From an uncultured Lachnospiraceae bacterium (GTDB lineage: Bacteria > Bacillota > Clostridia > Lachnospirales > Lachnospiraceae), in NCBI GenBank assembly GCA_902779575.1, contig CACZBW010000012.1, positions 1 to 64,000 on the forward strand: a stretch of 64,000 nt of DNA, in the 5' to 3' direction. The notes under the pieces are model-generated. The model worked only from the letters and a program-made list of their open reading frames with translations, was not told the DNA's origin and searched no databases. Below are positions 41,540 through 50,953 of the stretch, in pieces. How positions within the stretch are numbered: position 1 is the stretch's first letter; the number at the start of each line of letters is the position of its first letter. The position numbers and the translations under genes are program-made.

Positions 41540-42799
41540 TCAGTATTCTCTGCCCAGAATCAGTTCCTCCGTCAGCATCACCACCGGATAAGAGCTATCG
41601 TTCACGACGGCCTCTGAAACCGTGTCAAGAGAACTGAACTGTTTTTCTTCAAAATAATTCCGTTTCGGCAGCTCGTCCCCCTGCTCCAGGGCCATAATAA
41701 TCCGGCTCAGGATCGGGCCGTACAGCGGGTTGCACTCGGTATCGACCGCGATCTCTCCCTGCAGGGTCTTCTCCAGTCCCTGCCTCGCCGCGTCGAAGGA
41801 AATGACAAGCACTTCTCCCGAAGACAGATCCGTTCCCGCCTTCATGCCCGCATTTTCCAGAGCTTCCAGAACGCCGTAGGCCATATTGTCATTTTCACAG
41901 TAGACCACATTGATCCGGCTGCCGTATTCTTTCAGCATCTGCTCCATGACCTCGCGGCCCTTCGCCTGTACAAAATCCCCGCATTCTACGGCGAGAAGCT
42001 CCCAATTCTCATGCTTCTTCACCGCTTCCAGAAGGGCGTCGCTCCGGCCGATCTGGGCGGAGGCGTCGAGCGTACCCTGTACGTCGACAATTCCGATCTT
42101 CGAGTCTTTCAGTCCGGGCTGCGTTTCAAGATAAGCCTCCAGCCAGGCGCAGGCCCGGTCTCCCTCCAGGCGGAAGTCGGAACCGGCCCAGACTGTGTAG
42201 AGATTCTCATCTTCCACCTTCACTTCCCGGTCAACGATGATCACGGGAATGCCGGCATCCTTTGCCTCCTGAAGAGAAGAATCCCAGCCGTACTCCGTCA
42301 TCGGATCCAGAATGATATAATCGACATCCTGTCCGATGAATTCCCGGATCGCTTTAATCTGGTTCTCCTGTTTCTGCTGTCCGTCGCTGAAGATGAGGTT
42401 ATAGCCGTTGTCGGAAGTAAATACCTGCTCCATGGAAGCGCTGCTCGCAAGCCGCCAGTCGGATTCGGCCCCGATCTGGGAAAAACCGATCGTCAGCTGC
42501 TCTCCCCTGTTGACCGCAATAGGCTCTTCATTGAGATGGAAGTCCGTGCGGGGTTTTTCCTTCCCCCCGCTCTCCTCTCTTATCAGGCTGCCTGATTCAG
42601 AAGCGGAAAGCTCCGTTATTCTCTCCGATCCTTCCTTCGGCGGATGATCCGTTCCTCCTGTCTTTCTCCCGCTTTCTTTTCCGCATCCGGAAAGCAGAAG
42701 CAGAGCCGCCAGGAACGCTGAAGAGAGAAACATTCTTTTCCGGCCGCGTTTTCCGGCATATAACAGTGTATTCCAGTTCTTTGCGCAATCCCATACCAT
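41540..42799 (-). CDS. second galactofuranose-type sugar-binding lipoprotein
   Basis: 419 residues with a lipobox (LLLLSGCGKES), so the protein is a lipoprotein. A linker rich in serine, glutamate and lysine (about 40-90) precedes the binding domain, which opens LTIGFSQIGAESDWR and has DVDYIILDPMTEYGW and IIVDREV. It is a close paralogue of the binding protein at 46.6 kb, for example in the E-S-D-W-R motif. It is encoded after the two permeases and beyond a terminator. It may be an alternative binding protein or a sugar sensor for the two-component system. The first ATG has only a weak ribosome binding site. Confidence 0.85.
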   Translation of the reverse strand: MVWDCAKNWNTLLYAGKRGRKRMFLSSAFLAALLLLSGCGKESGRKTGGTDHPPKEGSERITELSASESGSLIREESGGKEKPRTDFHLNEEPIAVNRGEQLTIGFSQIGAESDWRLASSASMEQVFTSDNGYNLIFSDGQQKQENQIKAIREFIGQDVDYIILDPMTEYGWDSSLQEAKDAGIPVIIVDREVKVEDENLYTVWAGSDFRLEGDRACAWLEAYLETQPGLKDSKIGIVDVQGTLDASAQIGRSDALLEAVKKHENWELLAVECGDFVQAKGREVMEQMLKEYGSRINVVYCENDNMAYGVLEALENAGMKAGTDLSSGEVLVISFDAARQGLEKTLQGEIAVDTECNPLYGPILSRIIMALEQGDELPKRNYFEEKQFSSLDTVSEAVVNDSSYPVVMLTEELILGREY

Positions 42800-42819
42800 C
42801 TTTCCGCACCTGTTACTGT

Positions 42820-42858
42820 CTGAAAAGAGCTGAGCCTCGAAAGGTCTCAGCTCTTTCT
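42820..42858 (-). terminator. terminator between permease and second binding-protein gene
   Basis: An 11-bp stem (AAAGAGCTGAG at 42824-42834 with CTCAGCTCTTT at 42846-42856) with a T-rich minus-strand tail (CTCTTTTCAGA) suggests reduced readthrough. Its position just past the permease stop and before the second binding-protein gene separates their expression. Confidence 0.7.
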
Positions 42859-42862
42859 GGCC

Positions 42863-43885
42863 TTATTTCTTCCGTGTTCTCACCGCAGCGAAAATACTCT
42901 GAATGACGATGAATACAAAGAGCAGAAGCGCTGTAAGGATATTCGGCCAGGAACTGGCCAGCTTGCCGTTCGTCTTAACGATAGAGGAAATGGTTCCGTT
43001 GATCAGCACGCCGAAGAAGGAACCAAATACATTGCCTACGCCGCCCGTCAGAAGGGTTCCGCCTATGACGGCGGAGGAGATCGCGTCCATCTCAAGTCCC
43101 AGTGCCTGGGAGACGGAACCTGCCATCGTGTTCAGGCAGTAGCAGATTCCCCCGATGGAAGCCAGAACCGAGCAGAGCATGTGCGCTCGCATCCGGATGG
43201 ACTTCACGTTCAGGCCCATCATGGCCGCGGACTGGGCGTTTCCGCCTACCGCATAGAGGGAGCGGCCGAACCTGGTATGGCGCAGAAGCAGAAAGACTGC
43301 CAGCAGCACAAGCAGAGCGACTACAACCGTAATACGGATATAGGGCGTCATATACATTCCCTTCTTGTTGGTATAGCCGCCGAAGGGAATATTGATCTTC
43401 ATGTTGGCGAGCTTATAGAAAGTCGCATTGATCTCCTGCGTGATGGAAACCTGATCCGTACAGATAACGGCTGTCATACCTCTGCAGAAGAACATACCCG
43501 CCATGGTGACAATAAAGGGCTGAATCTCCAGATAACCGATCAGAAAGCCCTGGAAGGTTCCGAACGCGACTCCGACCAGCAGGACGATCAGCATCATAGG
43601 GACGGCGCCGATTCCGCTGCGCATTCCCACAGCCAGCATCATACAGTCCATGGCGATCAGGGCGCCGACGGAAATGTCGATGCCGGCCGTCAGCATGACG
43701 ACGGTCAGTCCGCAGGCCACGCAGATCAGGCCGGCGTTCGTAATCAGGATATTCAGAAAAGTCTGAAGATGTGTGAAGCCCTTGCTGCCGTAAGCGATGC
43801 AGCCGCCCGCGTAAAGAACGATGAACAGGGCGATCGTAATCAGCAGAAGGATCGTATGTCCGTTCAGACCGCTTCTCTTTCTCAT
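42863..43885 (-). CDS. sugar ABC transporter permease (YjfF-like)
   Basis: 340 residues with about ten membrane helices in the BPD_transp_2 family. The coupling loop reads FGRSLYAVGGNAQSAAMMGLNVKSIR, and GVLINGTISSIVKTNG lies near the C-terminus. Together with the upstream permease it forms the channel; the pair resembles YtfT/YjfF of the E. coli galactofuranose importer. The start overlaps the YtfT-like stop by 4 bases (ATGA), so translation is coupled. Confidence 0.92.
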   Translation of the reverse strand: MRKRSGLNGHTILLLITIALFIVLYAGGCIAYGSKGFTHLQTFLNILITNAGLICVACGLTVVMLTAGIDISVGALIAMDCMMLAVGMRSGIGAVPMMLIVLLVGVAFGTFQGFLIGYLEIQPFIVTMAGMFFCRGMTAVICTDQVSITQEINATFYKLANMKINIPFGGYTNKKGMYMTPYIRITVVVALLVLLAVFLLLRHTRFGRSLYAVGGNAQSAAMMGLNVKSIRMRAHMLCSVLASIGGICYCLNTMAGSVSQALGLEMDAISSAVIGGTLLTGGVGNVFGSFFGVLINGTISSIVKTNGKLASSWPNILTALLLFVFIVIQSIFAAVRTRKK

Positions 43886-44970
43886 ACTGCTCCTCCTTCC
43901 CTGGCTGCCCTGGCAAGACGCCTCTTCTTCATATAGGCTCTGACCGGTTCAGACTGAACCGCGACGATCAGAATAACGATGATCGCCTTGAAAACGGGTG
44001 CCTGCGTGGTGGACACGCCCAGCGCGTACAGCGTCGTGGTGATCGCCTGGATCGTATAGGCGCCTATGATGGAGCCGGCCAGATTGAAACGGCCGCCGCC
44101 GAGGCTGTTGCCGCCCAGGGCGACCGCCAGAATCGCGTCCATTTCCAGATAAAGGCCGATGTTGTTGGAATCGGCGGAGGTGATCCTGGAAGAAGCCACG
44201 ATTCCCGCGATTCCCGCGAATGTGCCGCAGAGGACATAGGTGAGGAACATGATCCTCCTGGAATTCAGGCCAGAAATCCGGCTCGCCTTTGCGTTGATTC
44301 CGACGGACTGGATATACATGCCGAGAGCGGACTTTTTCAGCAGGATCGTGATTACGGCCACACAGACCGCGGTAATCACGATCGGCGTCGGGACCGGTCC
44401 GAGGAAGCTTCCGAAGAAAGCATAGGAGCTGTTGCGGACATAGACGATCAGGTCATTGCACAGCAGCAGGCCTACAGCTCTGGCCGCGGAATAGAGAATC
44501 AGGGTTGCCACCATCGGCTGAATCCGGAAGTAAGCGACTAAAGTGCCGTTGAAAGCGCCGCACACAGAACCCATCAGAATGCCGCCCAGAACGCCGACGA
44601 CCAGCGGTACGGCCAGCTCATTTGTCGATGAGACGCCGTATCCGGCCAGAAGCATGCAGCAGAAGCTGGCGCAGAGACTCATGACCGATCCGACGGAAAT
44701 ATCTGTCCCTGCCGAAGAGGAGACAACCAGCGTCATGCCGATCGCCAGGATCGCAGCCTCGCTGCCGCGGTTCAGGACGTCGATGATGCGCCCGTAGAGA
44801 ACGCTGCCGTTGGAGGTTGTCTGCTGCAGGGTAATCATGAAAAAGTTGAAGGGGTTGTTTCCCGACAGAATATCGAACACGATATTCACGGCCATGACCA
44901 GCAGAAGCGACATGACCGGCAGGAGCAGGCCGCTGCCCGTCACCCGTTTCCAGAATGATTTTTCAGTCAT
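43882..44970 (-). CDS. sugar ABC transporter permease (YtfT-like)
   Basis: 362 residues from ATG 44970, with many hydrophobic helices. The coupling loop is ALGMYIQSVGINAKASRISG, and GTDISVGSVMSLCASF is the early conserved segment. A GTG start 12 bases upstream would put the ribosome binding site too close. The ATG overlaps the end of the ATPase gene by eight bases. The C-terminus is basic (KKRRLARAAREGGAV). It is the first of the two permeases. Confidence 0.92.
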   Translation of the reverse strand: MTEKSFWKRVTGSGLLLPVMSLLLVMAVNIVFDILSGNNPFNFFMITLQQTTSNGSVLYGRIIDVLNRGSEAAILAIGMTLVVSSSAGTDISVGSVMSLCASFCCMLLAGYGVSSTNELAVPLVVGVLGGILMGSVCGAFNGTLVAYFRIQPMVATLILYSAARAVGLLLCNDLIVYVRNSSYAFFGSFLGPVPTPIVITAVCVAVITILLKKSALGMYIQSVGINAKASRISGLNSRRIMFLTYVLCGTFAGIAGIVASSRITSADSNNIGLYLEMDAILAVALGGNSLGGGRFNLAGSIIGAYTIQAITTTLYALGVSTTQAPVFKAIIVILIVAVQSEPVRAYMKKRRLARAAREGGAV

Positions 44971-46486
44971 TTTTCTGCTCACCTCCCGCGATCGCCTTCA
45001 TGACATTTTCCTGTGTCAGGTCATGATCCAGTTCCCCCACCTTCTCGCCGTCGCGCATGACAGCCATTCGGCTGCAGGTGCGGAGCATCTCCGAGATTTC
45101 GGATGATATGAACAGGATACTCTTCCCCTCGTCGGCCAGCTTCAGGATCAGCTTCTGGATCTCGGCCTTGGTTCCGACGTCGATGCCTCTGGTGGGCTCA
45201 TCAAGGATCAGGAAATCCGGCTGCGTAATCAGCCATCTGCCGAGGATCACCTTCTGCTGGTTGCCGCCTGACAGCTGCTTCACTAAAGTCTCCTTGTTCG
45301 CCGTCTTGATCTGCAGAAGATCAATATACTGATCCACGATCTCCTCCTGCTTCGCTCTGGAAAGGGGTTTGAACATTCCTTTCCGCGCCTGCAGGGCCAG
45401 GATCATGTTTTCTCTCACGGACAGGTCGCCGATGATTCCCTCCGCCTTTCTGTCATCCGGCAGCATCCCCATGCCCAGGTTCATGGCGTCGATCGGCTGG
45501 CTGATCTTTACCTCTTTTCCATCCACCTTCAGGGTCCCGGTACTCGCCTTGTCAGCTCCGTAGATGGCTCTGGCGAGCTCGGACCGCCCGGATCCCAGAA
45601 GGCCGGTAACGCCGATGACCTCCCCCTTTCGGATATCCAGGTCAAACGGCTTGACGGTTCCGGTATGGCTCAGGCCTCTGGCGCTGATCTCAATCGGGTT
45701 TTTCGAGATATCGCGGACATTCTCCTTTCCGATCTCTTCCAGGTCATCCAGGTTTTTGCCCATCATGGCGGCTACCAGTTTGACTCTGGGCAGATCTTCA
45801 ATCAGGTACTCTCCGACGAAATGGCCGTCCCTGAGGACCGTGATCCGGTCGCAGACCGCATAGACCTGTTCCAGGAAATGAGTGACAAAGATAATCCCCA
45901 CGCCCTGGTTTTTGAGTCTCCTCATCAGAACAAAGAGCTTTTCGACCTCCTCGTCGTCAAGAGAAGAAGTCGGCTCATCCAGTATCAGGACCTTGCAGTC
46001 CATATCGACAGCTCTCGCGATGGCAACCATCTGCTGGATCGCAAGAGAATAATTTTCAAGATTCTGTGTCACATCGACCGCGATCCCGAGATCATCCATG
46101 ATCTTCTGCGACCGCGTATTGTAGCTTCTGCGGTCGATCGTACGCAGAGCTGTCAGCGGCTCTCTGCCGATAAACAGATTCTCTGCCACCGAAAGGTTCG
46201 GGCAGAGATTGACTTCCTGGTAAACTGTGGAAATACCGACGCTCTGTGCGTCCTTGGTAGAATGATTTTTTACAGGGCCATTGATCCCGGCGATGCGGAT
46301 CTCTCCTGCCTCGAAGTCGTTGATGCCGGTAAGACACTTGATCAGGGTCGACTTGCCTGCTCCGTTTTCTCCCATAAGGGCATGGATCTCACCCCGGCGA
46401 AGTGTAAAGTCAACGTTCTCCAGGGCTCTCACACCGGGAAATGTCATGGTGATGCCTCTGGCCATCAATACAACATTTTCCTCCAT
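44963..46486 (-). CDS. sugar ABC transporter ATP-binding protein (YtfR-like)
   Basis: 507 residues with two fused ABC domains. The first has ALMGENGAGKSTLIKCL (Walker A) and VLILDEPTSSLDDEE (Walker B). The second has GLLGSGRSELARAIYG in place of a full P-loop, with LSGGNQQKVILGRWL and LILDEPTRGIDVG. This matches RbsA/YtfR. It couples ATP hydrolysis to the YtfT/YjfF-type permease pair. GAGGAGC precedes the ATG. The gene follows the binding-protein gene after a terminator, which may set the ratio of binding protein to ATPase. Confidence 0.94.
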   Translation of the reverse strand: MEENVVLMARGITMTFPGVRALENVDFTLRRGEIHALMGENGAGKSTLIKCLTGINDFEAGEIRIAGINGPVKNHSTKDAQSVGISTVYQEVNLCPNLSVAENLFIGREPLTALRTIDRRSYNTRSQKIMDDLGIAVDVTQNLENYSLAIQQMVAIARAVDMDCKVLILDEPTSSLDDEEVEKLFVLMRRLKNQGVGIIFVTHFLEQVYAVCDRITVLRDGHFVGEYLIEDLPRVKLVAAMMGKNLDDLEEIGKENVRDISKNPIEISARGLSHTGTVKPFDLDIRKGEVIGVTGLLGSGRSELARAIYGADKASTGTLKVDGKEVKISQPIDAMNLGMGMLPDDRKAEGIIGDLSVRENMILALQARKGMFKPLSRAKQEEIVDQYIDLLQIKTANKETLVKQLSGGNQQKVILGRWLITQPDFLILDEPTRGIDVGTKAEIQKLILKLADEGKSILFISSEISEMLRTCSRMAVMRDGEKVGELDHDLTQENVMKAIAGGEQKND

Positions 46487-46520
46487 ACATCCGCTCCTCT
46501 CCCAGAACTGGAACTGTTAT

Positions 46521-46561
46521 AAACGAAAGAACCCCGCCGGGCCCGGAAGGCTCCGGCGGGG
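46521..46561 (-). terminator. terminator or attenuator between binding-protein and ATPase genes
   Basis: Arms CCCCGCCGG (46532-46540) and CCGGCGGGG (46553-46561) form a 9-bp stem with a 12-base loop. The minus-strand tail TTCTTTCGTTT is T-rich. Confidence 0.75.
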
Positions 46562-46599
46562 AAACTGTTTATCCGGTTTGATTCCCGTATTGATCTGAA

Positions 46600-47616
46600 T
46601 TAATACTGAGCCTCGATGACTTCATCCGTTACCACGGTCATCTCCTGCGCCTCGCCGTCGATCTCGAAATCGACAATCGCGTCTTCCAGCCCATACCAGT
46701 GCTCAACCATGTAGACTTCCTTCTCCGGTTCTTCACCAGCCTCAAGCTGCTGGATAACTTCCTCTACGAACGGAGCCGCAAGCGGGTTGCACTCGAAGTC
46801 GGCGGTGATCTTCTCAGCCTTGACATCTTCCAGACCGGCTGTGCATGCGTCGAAGGAGATCAGGATGACATCGCCGTTCGGGCCGTAGGAAACGCCTGCG
46901 TTATCCATGGCGGTCATGGCGCCGAATGCTTCGTTATCGTTCTGGCATACAACAACATTGAACTTTCCTTCATAGGACTTGCAGTAGGATTCCATGACTT
47001 CCTGGCCGCCTGCCTCGGTGAAGTCGCCGGTCTGCTCGTCAAGGATGTTCCAGCCGTTTGCCTCGGCAACTTCCGCAAAACCATCGGAACGGCCGATCTG
47101 AGCGGATGCGCCTGTGGAACCCGAGATAACCAGAGCGTTGATCTCCTCGATGCCCTTCTTCTCCGCATAAGCCTTCAGCCATTCGCCGGCCGCAAGACCT
47201 TCTGTCTTGAAGTTGGATCCTACCCATGATACATACTTGTCGGAATCATCGATGGTACGGTCGATTACGATAACCGGGATGCCGGCTTCTTCGCACTCGG
47301 TAAGGACGGTGTCCCATCCGGTAGCGATGATCGGGTCGATGATGATGTAGTCAACTTCCTGCTCGATGAAGGAGCGGACTGCTTCCTTCTGCGCTGCTTC
47401 GTCATTGTCGCAGTCGACAAAGCTCAGGTTGTAGCCGTTCGCCTCGCTGAAAACGTCCTGGCAGGACTTGGTGGAGGCGGTACGCCAGTCAGACTCATGT
47501 CCGACCTGCGCGAAACCGACATTGATCAGCTCATCAGCGGAAGCGGTCATGGCGCCGACTGCCAGACCTGCGATCATGGAAACTGTTACACAAGCTCCGA
47601 ATACACTCTTTCTCAT
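46600..47616 (-). CDS. secreted galactofuranose-type sugar-binding protein (YtfQ-like)
   Basis: 338 residues. A signal peptide with MRK start, hydrophobic core and cleavage-like TASADE (about 23-29) precedes the binding domain, which starts INVGFAQVGHESDWR and includes DYIIIDPIIATGWD, VIVIDRTIDDSD and ISFDACTAG. The E-S-D-W-R pattern is shared with E. coli YtfQ. Its only early cysteine is inside the hydrophobic core, so no lipobox is visible, unlike its paralogue at 41.5 kb. It is first in the transporter set, followed by an attenuator, which would let it be made in excess. Confidence 0.9.
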   Translation of the reverse strand: MRKSVFGACVTVSMIAGLAVGAMTASADELINVGFAQVGHESDWRTASTKSCQDVFSEANGYNLSFVDCDNDEAAQKEAVRSFIEQEVDYIIIDPIIATGWDTVLTECEEAGIPVIVIDRTIDDSDKYVSWVGSNFKTEGLAAGEWLKAYAEKKGIEEINALVISGSTGASAQIGRSDGFAEVAEANGWNILDEQTGDFTEAGGQEVMESYCKSYEGKFNVVVCQNDNEAFGAMTAMDNAGVSYGPNGDVILISFDACTAGLEDVKAEKITADFECNPLAAPFVEEVIQQLEAGEEPEKEVYMVEHWYGLEDAIVDFEIDGEAQEMTVVTDEVIEAQY

Positions 47617-47765
47617 AACGTCCTCCTTTAAGCGGCGTCAGGCCTTCCTGCCGCCATATCTTGTAGTTGTACCCATTTTAGTGTGCCAATAGAAGGAACT
47701 CCATGGATTAATTTCCCGGAAAAGTTGTATTTTTTCCTTCCTCGGCCGAAGTCTGTCGGAAAAAG

Positions 47766-47805
47766 TAGAATAATTTATGAAATGGTGGAATCTTTTATGA
47801 AAGTG
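47766..47805. promoter_or_regulatory. two 20-bp direct repeats, possible response-regulator site
   Basis: Units TAGAATAATTTATGAAATGG (47766-47785) and TGGAATCTTTTATGAAAGTG (47786-47805) agree at 15 of 20 positions with a spacing of exactly two helical turns. They overlap the stop of the kinase gene and lie about 150-190 bases upstream of the sugar-binding protein gene. This is the form expected of a tandem AraC-type site. A weak -10 (TAAAAT) follows downstream. Confidence 0.45.
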
Positions 47806-49297
47806 TTCTCTCCTGAGGCAGTAAGCCGGGGGTGTGCACTGTGATTGTGGTCCCTTCGCCGTAGACGCTCTCTATGCTGAGGCCATATTCCTCCCCGAAA
47901 TTCAGCTTCAGTCTTTGATCCACATTGACAATCCCGAAGCCGCTGTTGTCCGGAGCCGGTTTCTCCGTACCGGCCAGCAGATTTCTCAGATGGGCCAGAT
48001 CCTCCTCTTTCATGCCGATTCCATTGTCCGTGACACAGATGCAGGCCTTCTCCCCTTCCTTCCGGGCGCTGATCCTGATCTCTCCCATTTCCCTCTTGTA
48101 TTTGATTCCGTGATAAAGGGCATTTTCCACAAGAGGCTGCAGCGTCATCTTGATAACCGGCACCTCCATGAGATCCTCCGGAAGCTCGATGCGGTAGGAG
48201 AGAATGTCGCGGTAGCGGAACTGCTGGATCTGCAGATAGGCTTCCACATGGGAGACCTCTTCCTTCAGGGGAATGATGTCCCGTCCTCCGGAAAGAGTCG
48301 TCCGGAAAAAGCGGGACAGGGACATGACCAGGGATGCCACATCCTCCTTTCTGTCCGCCTGTGAGAGCCAGATAATATTGTCCAGCGTGTTGTAGAGAAA
48401 ATGCGGATTGATCTGCGACTGCAGAAGCTTCAGCTCCATATTTCTGTTATAGATCTGCTCTGTCCGGATATCCTCGATCAGAACCGTAATCTGCTCGGAC
48501 ATGTGATTGAAGCTGTTTCCCAGAAGAGAGAGTTCATTCCTCGCGGCGATGTTGATCCGTGTGTCGAAATGCCCCTTTCCGATCTGCTCCGAAGCGTCGC
48601 ACAGCTGCCGGATCGGCCTCGTGATGCTGCGCGTAATAAGCGCCGCGAAGACAATTGCCACCGCGATCAGGACAATAAGAGTAATCACTGCCGCGCGGAT
48701 CAAGCTGATTCTGGAAGCGACCATGTTCTGCCGGACCTGCTCCATGCTGACGGTTTCGTAGGAGAGATATTCGGCGATGCGCTCCTGGATCAGCTCCGTG
48801 ATAATACGGATGTCATTGTCCAGCTTCACCATGTTCTCCTCATAGCTGCCGCTGACCTTCACCGTACTGCTGATATTTTCGACATGCTTCCGGAGGGTCC
48901 CAAGCAGCTTCAGAACATGGGAACTGACCTGGGACGCCTGCTGGGAGGTGGAGGACTGTTCAAGCTGTTCAAAGCCTGCCTCCGCTTCGTCGATCATCCG
49001 CTCCGGGTTCTTCATGCCGATGGCTTCCTCGACCTCTTCGCTGCCGAGAGAACGGGCCACCATCTGGTACATGACGGAGTCCATATCCTCCTTGAAACGG
49101 ATATTATAATCATTCACAAGGGTGACATTGCGCACGATTCCGTCGTAGGAATCGCCGTATCTGCCGAACATAACCAGAAGAAAAAGAATAATCCCCACAA
49201 AAGGCACGATAATCACGCTGCTCATGATCGTCAGTTTCCTCTGCAGATCCATATTCTCAATCCACTTGTAAAGCTCATGGAAAGCGCTCCGAATCAT
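47795..49297 (-). CDS. YesM-like sensor histidine kinase
   Basis: 500 residues with two membrane segments (about 26-46 and 207-228) around an extracytoplasmic sensor part, then a HAMP-type linker (ITRSITRPIRQLCDASEQIG). The kinase core begins with the phosphoacceptor region LQSQINPHFLYNTLDNIIWL (His_kinase type), and the ATP site has DNGIGMKEEDL and SGFGIVNVDQRL. It should phosphorylate the AraC-type regulator encoded 24 bases upstream. It lies directly before the sugar ABC genes, so it probably senses extracellular sugar, perhaps through a binding protein. Confidence 0.93.
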   Translation of the reverse strand: MIRSAFHELYKWIENMDLQRKLTIMSSVIIVPFVGIILFLLVMFGRYGDSYDGIVRNVTLVNDYNIRFKEDMDSVMYQMVARSLGSEEVEEAIGMKNPERMIDEAEAGFEQLEQSSTSQQASQVSSHVLKLLGTLRKHVENISSTVKVSGSYEENMVKLDNDIRIITELIQERIAEYLSYETVSMEQVRQNMVASRISLIRAAVITLIVLIAVAIVFAALITRSITRPIRQLCDASEQIGKGHFDTRINIAARNELSLLGNSFNHMSEQITVLIEDIRTEQIYNRNMELKLLQSQINPHFLYNTLDNIIWLSQADRKEDVASLVMSLSRFFRTTLSGGRDIIPLKEEVSHVEAYLQIQQFRYRDILSYRIELPEDLMEVPVIKMTLQPLVENALYHGIKYKREMGEIRISARKEGEKACICVTDNGIGMKEEDLAHLRNLLAGTEKPAPDNSGFGIVNVDQRLKLNFGEEYGLSIESVYGEGTTITVHTPGLLPQERTLS

Positions 49298-49321
49298 GCT
49301 TCCTCCCTGATCAGTAAAAAG

Positions 49322-50953
49322 TCAGTCTTCTTTTCCCTGCTCCGGACCGGCATTCTTTCCTGACCGGTACTCCGTTGCCGTCATCCCCTGGGTTTTCCGG
49401 AAGGTGGAGCTGAAGTAGTGCGGATCCCGGTAGCCAACCTGGTAGGCAATCTCCGAACTGCGCAGCTGAGTGGTGCGAAGAAGCTGCTTTGCCCGCTCCA
49501 TTCTCTTCTGAATCAGATACTCAATAAAGGTTATTCCCATCTCCTGGGAAAATATGGAAGAAAAATGATTCGGACTGATACTGGCTTCCTCCGCCACCCT
49601 GTTCAGGGAAATATCCTCACTGTCAAAATGCTCGTCAATATAGCGGACCGCCTCCCTGAGCAGCCTTCCGTAACGCCTGCGGGTATTGCCGTCGCGGATC
49701 TTTATGAGTTCTTTTAAGCACAGGCCCAGATATTCCCGGGCCCGGGAGGCGGAAACGTCTTCCTTCAGGAAACTGTTGATGCTTCCGCATTTTTCATCAA
49801 GTTTCTCCGCCGGACAGTCCATTTCCTTCAGGAAACGGATCATGGAAAAATAGATATCCATCACCAGGTAATTGAGAAAGATCCGCGAATTCAGGTTCTT
49901 TTCTCCGATGGAACGGAATACGCCCTCCAGGAAGGGGTCGGTCTCCTCGTAAGTCCCGGTCCGCATGAAATTGTCAAGTACCTGCCGGGTATCTTCATTT
50001 GTGATAAGCCCCGCTACGTCCAGACCGGGATTGTCGGTTCTCAGGCGCACGCCGGACAGGTCTGACGAGAAGACCACCCGGTTCATTCCGGCGATAAAGC
50101 GGCAGGAAAAAGCACGGTTTGCCTCATAAAAAGATTTCCCGATATCGCTGATCCGGTTCACGCTTTCCCCCACCCCGATAAAATAGGAACGTGTTTCATC
50201 CGTCCGGATCTGGCCCACCAGGAGGCCGATGGTTTCTCTGACACATTCGTCCAGTTCCTTTCCGTCATTTCCGGTTGCAAGGACGGCGTAGCCGTTTTCT
50301 CCCCGGTCAAAGAAATACCATCCTTTTACCGTATCGAGCATACCGGACAGTTCCTCGCGGAAAGCAGCCGGGCGGACCCCCTCCCCTTCCCGTACCGTCA
50401 TCAGAAGCAGCCGGTAATAGCGGGCGGTTATGTTCATCTTCAGCTTTTCCGCCATCCGGAGGAGCTCCGCCAGAGGTCTGTCGCCCATGACAAGGGCCCG
50501 GAACAGCATCTGCCGCTGATAATCGCTCTGTTCGCGGAGAAGTTCTTCCCTCCAGTCAAGATCCGGCATGGACTTCTCCTGTTCGATCTCTTTCTTTACC
50601 TTCCGGATGCAGCCCAGCAGTTCTTCCGGCGGCAGCGGTTTGAGCAGATATTCCGTGACGCCCAGGGAGACAGCCCTCTGGGCGTAGGAAAACTCATCGT
50701 ATCCCGAAAGAATGATGATCCGGGTCTCCGGAAGTTCCTTTCTGACCAGGGCCGAGAGTTCCAGTCCGTCCATGAACGGCATCTTGATGTCCGTAAGCAG
50801 AATGTCCGGCTTTGTCTCCAGAATCATCGGATAGGCAAGTTCTCCGTCGCTTGCTTCGCCTGCGAATTCGATATCTTCCTTTTTCCAGTCAATCTGGCTT
50901 TTGATGCCGTCCCGCATCACGATCTCATCTTCCACCAGAAACAGTTTAATCAT
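49322..50953 (-). CDS. YesN-like response regulator with AraC-type DNA-binding domain
   Basis: 543 residues. The receiver domain has the phosphorylation site D55 (in LLTDIKMPFMDG), with D10 and the conserved K in LLKPLPPEELL. A middle region of about 280 residues with no named domain links to a C-terminal AraC/XylS helix-turn-helix domain (about 440-535), with ISLNRVAEEASISPNHFSSI and IAYQVGYRDPHYFSSTFRK. It pairs with the kinase next to it and most likely activates the adjacent sugar transporter genes. GAGGGG precedes the ATG. Confidence 0.94.
   Translation of the reverse strand: MIKLFLVEDEIVMRDGIKSQIDWKKEDIEFAGEASDGELAYPMILETKPDILLTDIKMPFMDGLELSALVRKELPETRIIILSGYDEFSYAQRAVSLGVTEYLLKPLPPEELLGCIRKVKKEIEQEKSMPDLDWREELLREQSDYQRQMLFRALVMGDRPLAELLRMAEKLKMNITARYYRLLLMTVREGEGVRPAAFREELSGMLDTVKGWYFFDRGENGYAVLATGNDGKELDECVRETIGLLVGQIRTDETRSYFIGVGESVNRISDIGKSFYEANRAFSCRFIAGMNRVVFSSDLSGVRLRTDNPGLDVAGLITNEDTRQVLDNFMRTGTYEETDPFLEGVFRSIGEKNLNSRIFLNYLVMDIYFSMIRFLKEMDCPAEKLDEKCGSINSFLKEDVSASRAREYLGLCLKELIKIRDGNTRRRYGRLLREAVRYIDEHFDSEDISLNRVAEEASISPNHFSSIFSQEMGITFIEYLIQKRMERAKQLLRTTQLRSSEIAYQVGYRDPHYFSSTFRKTQGMTATEYRSGKNAGPEQGKED

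Noticed and set aside
41540..47616. Firm assignment of galactofuranose as the transported sugar
   Set aside because: The proteins resemble YtfQRT-YjfF, but binding-site residues were not compared, so the substrate is left as a type only.
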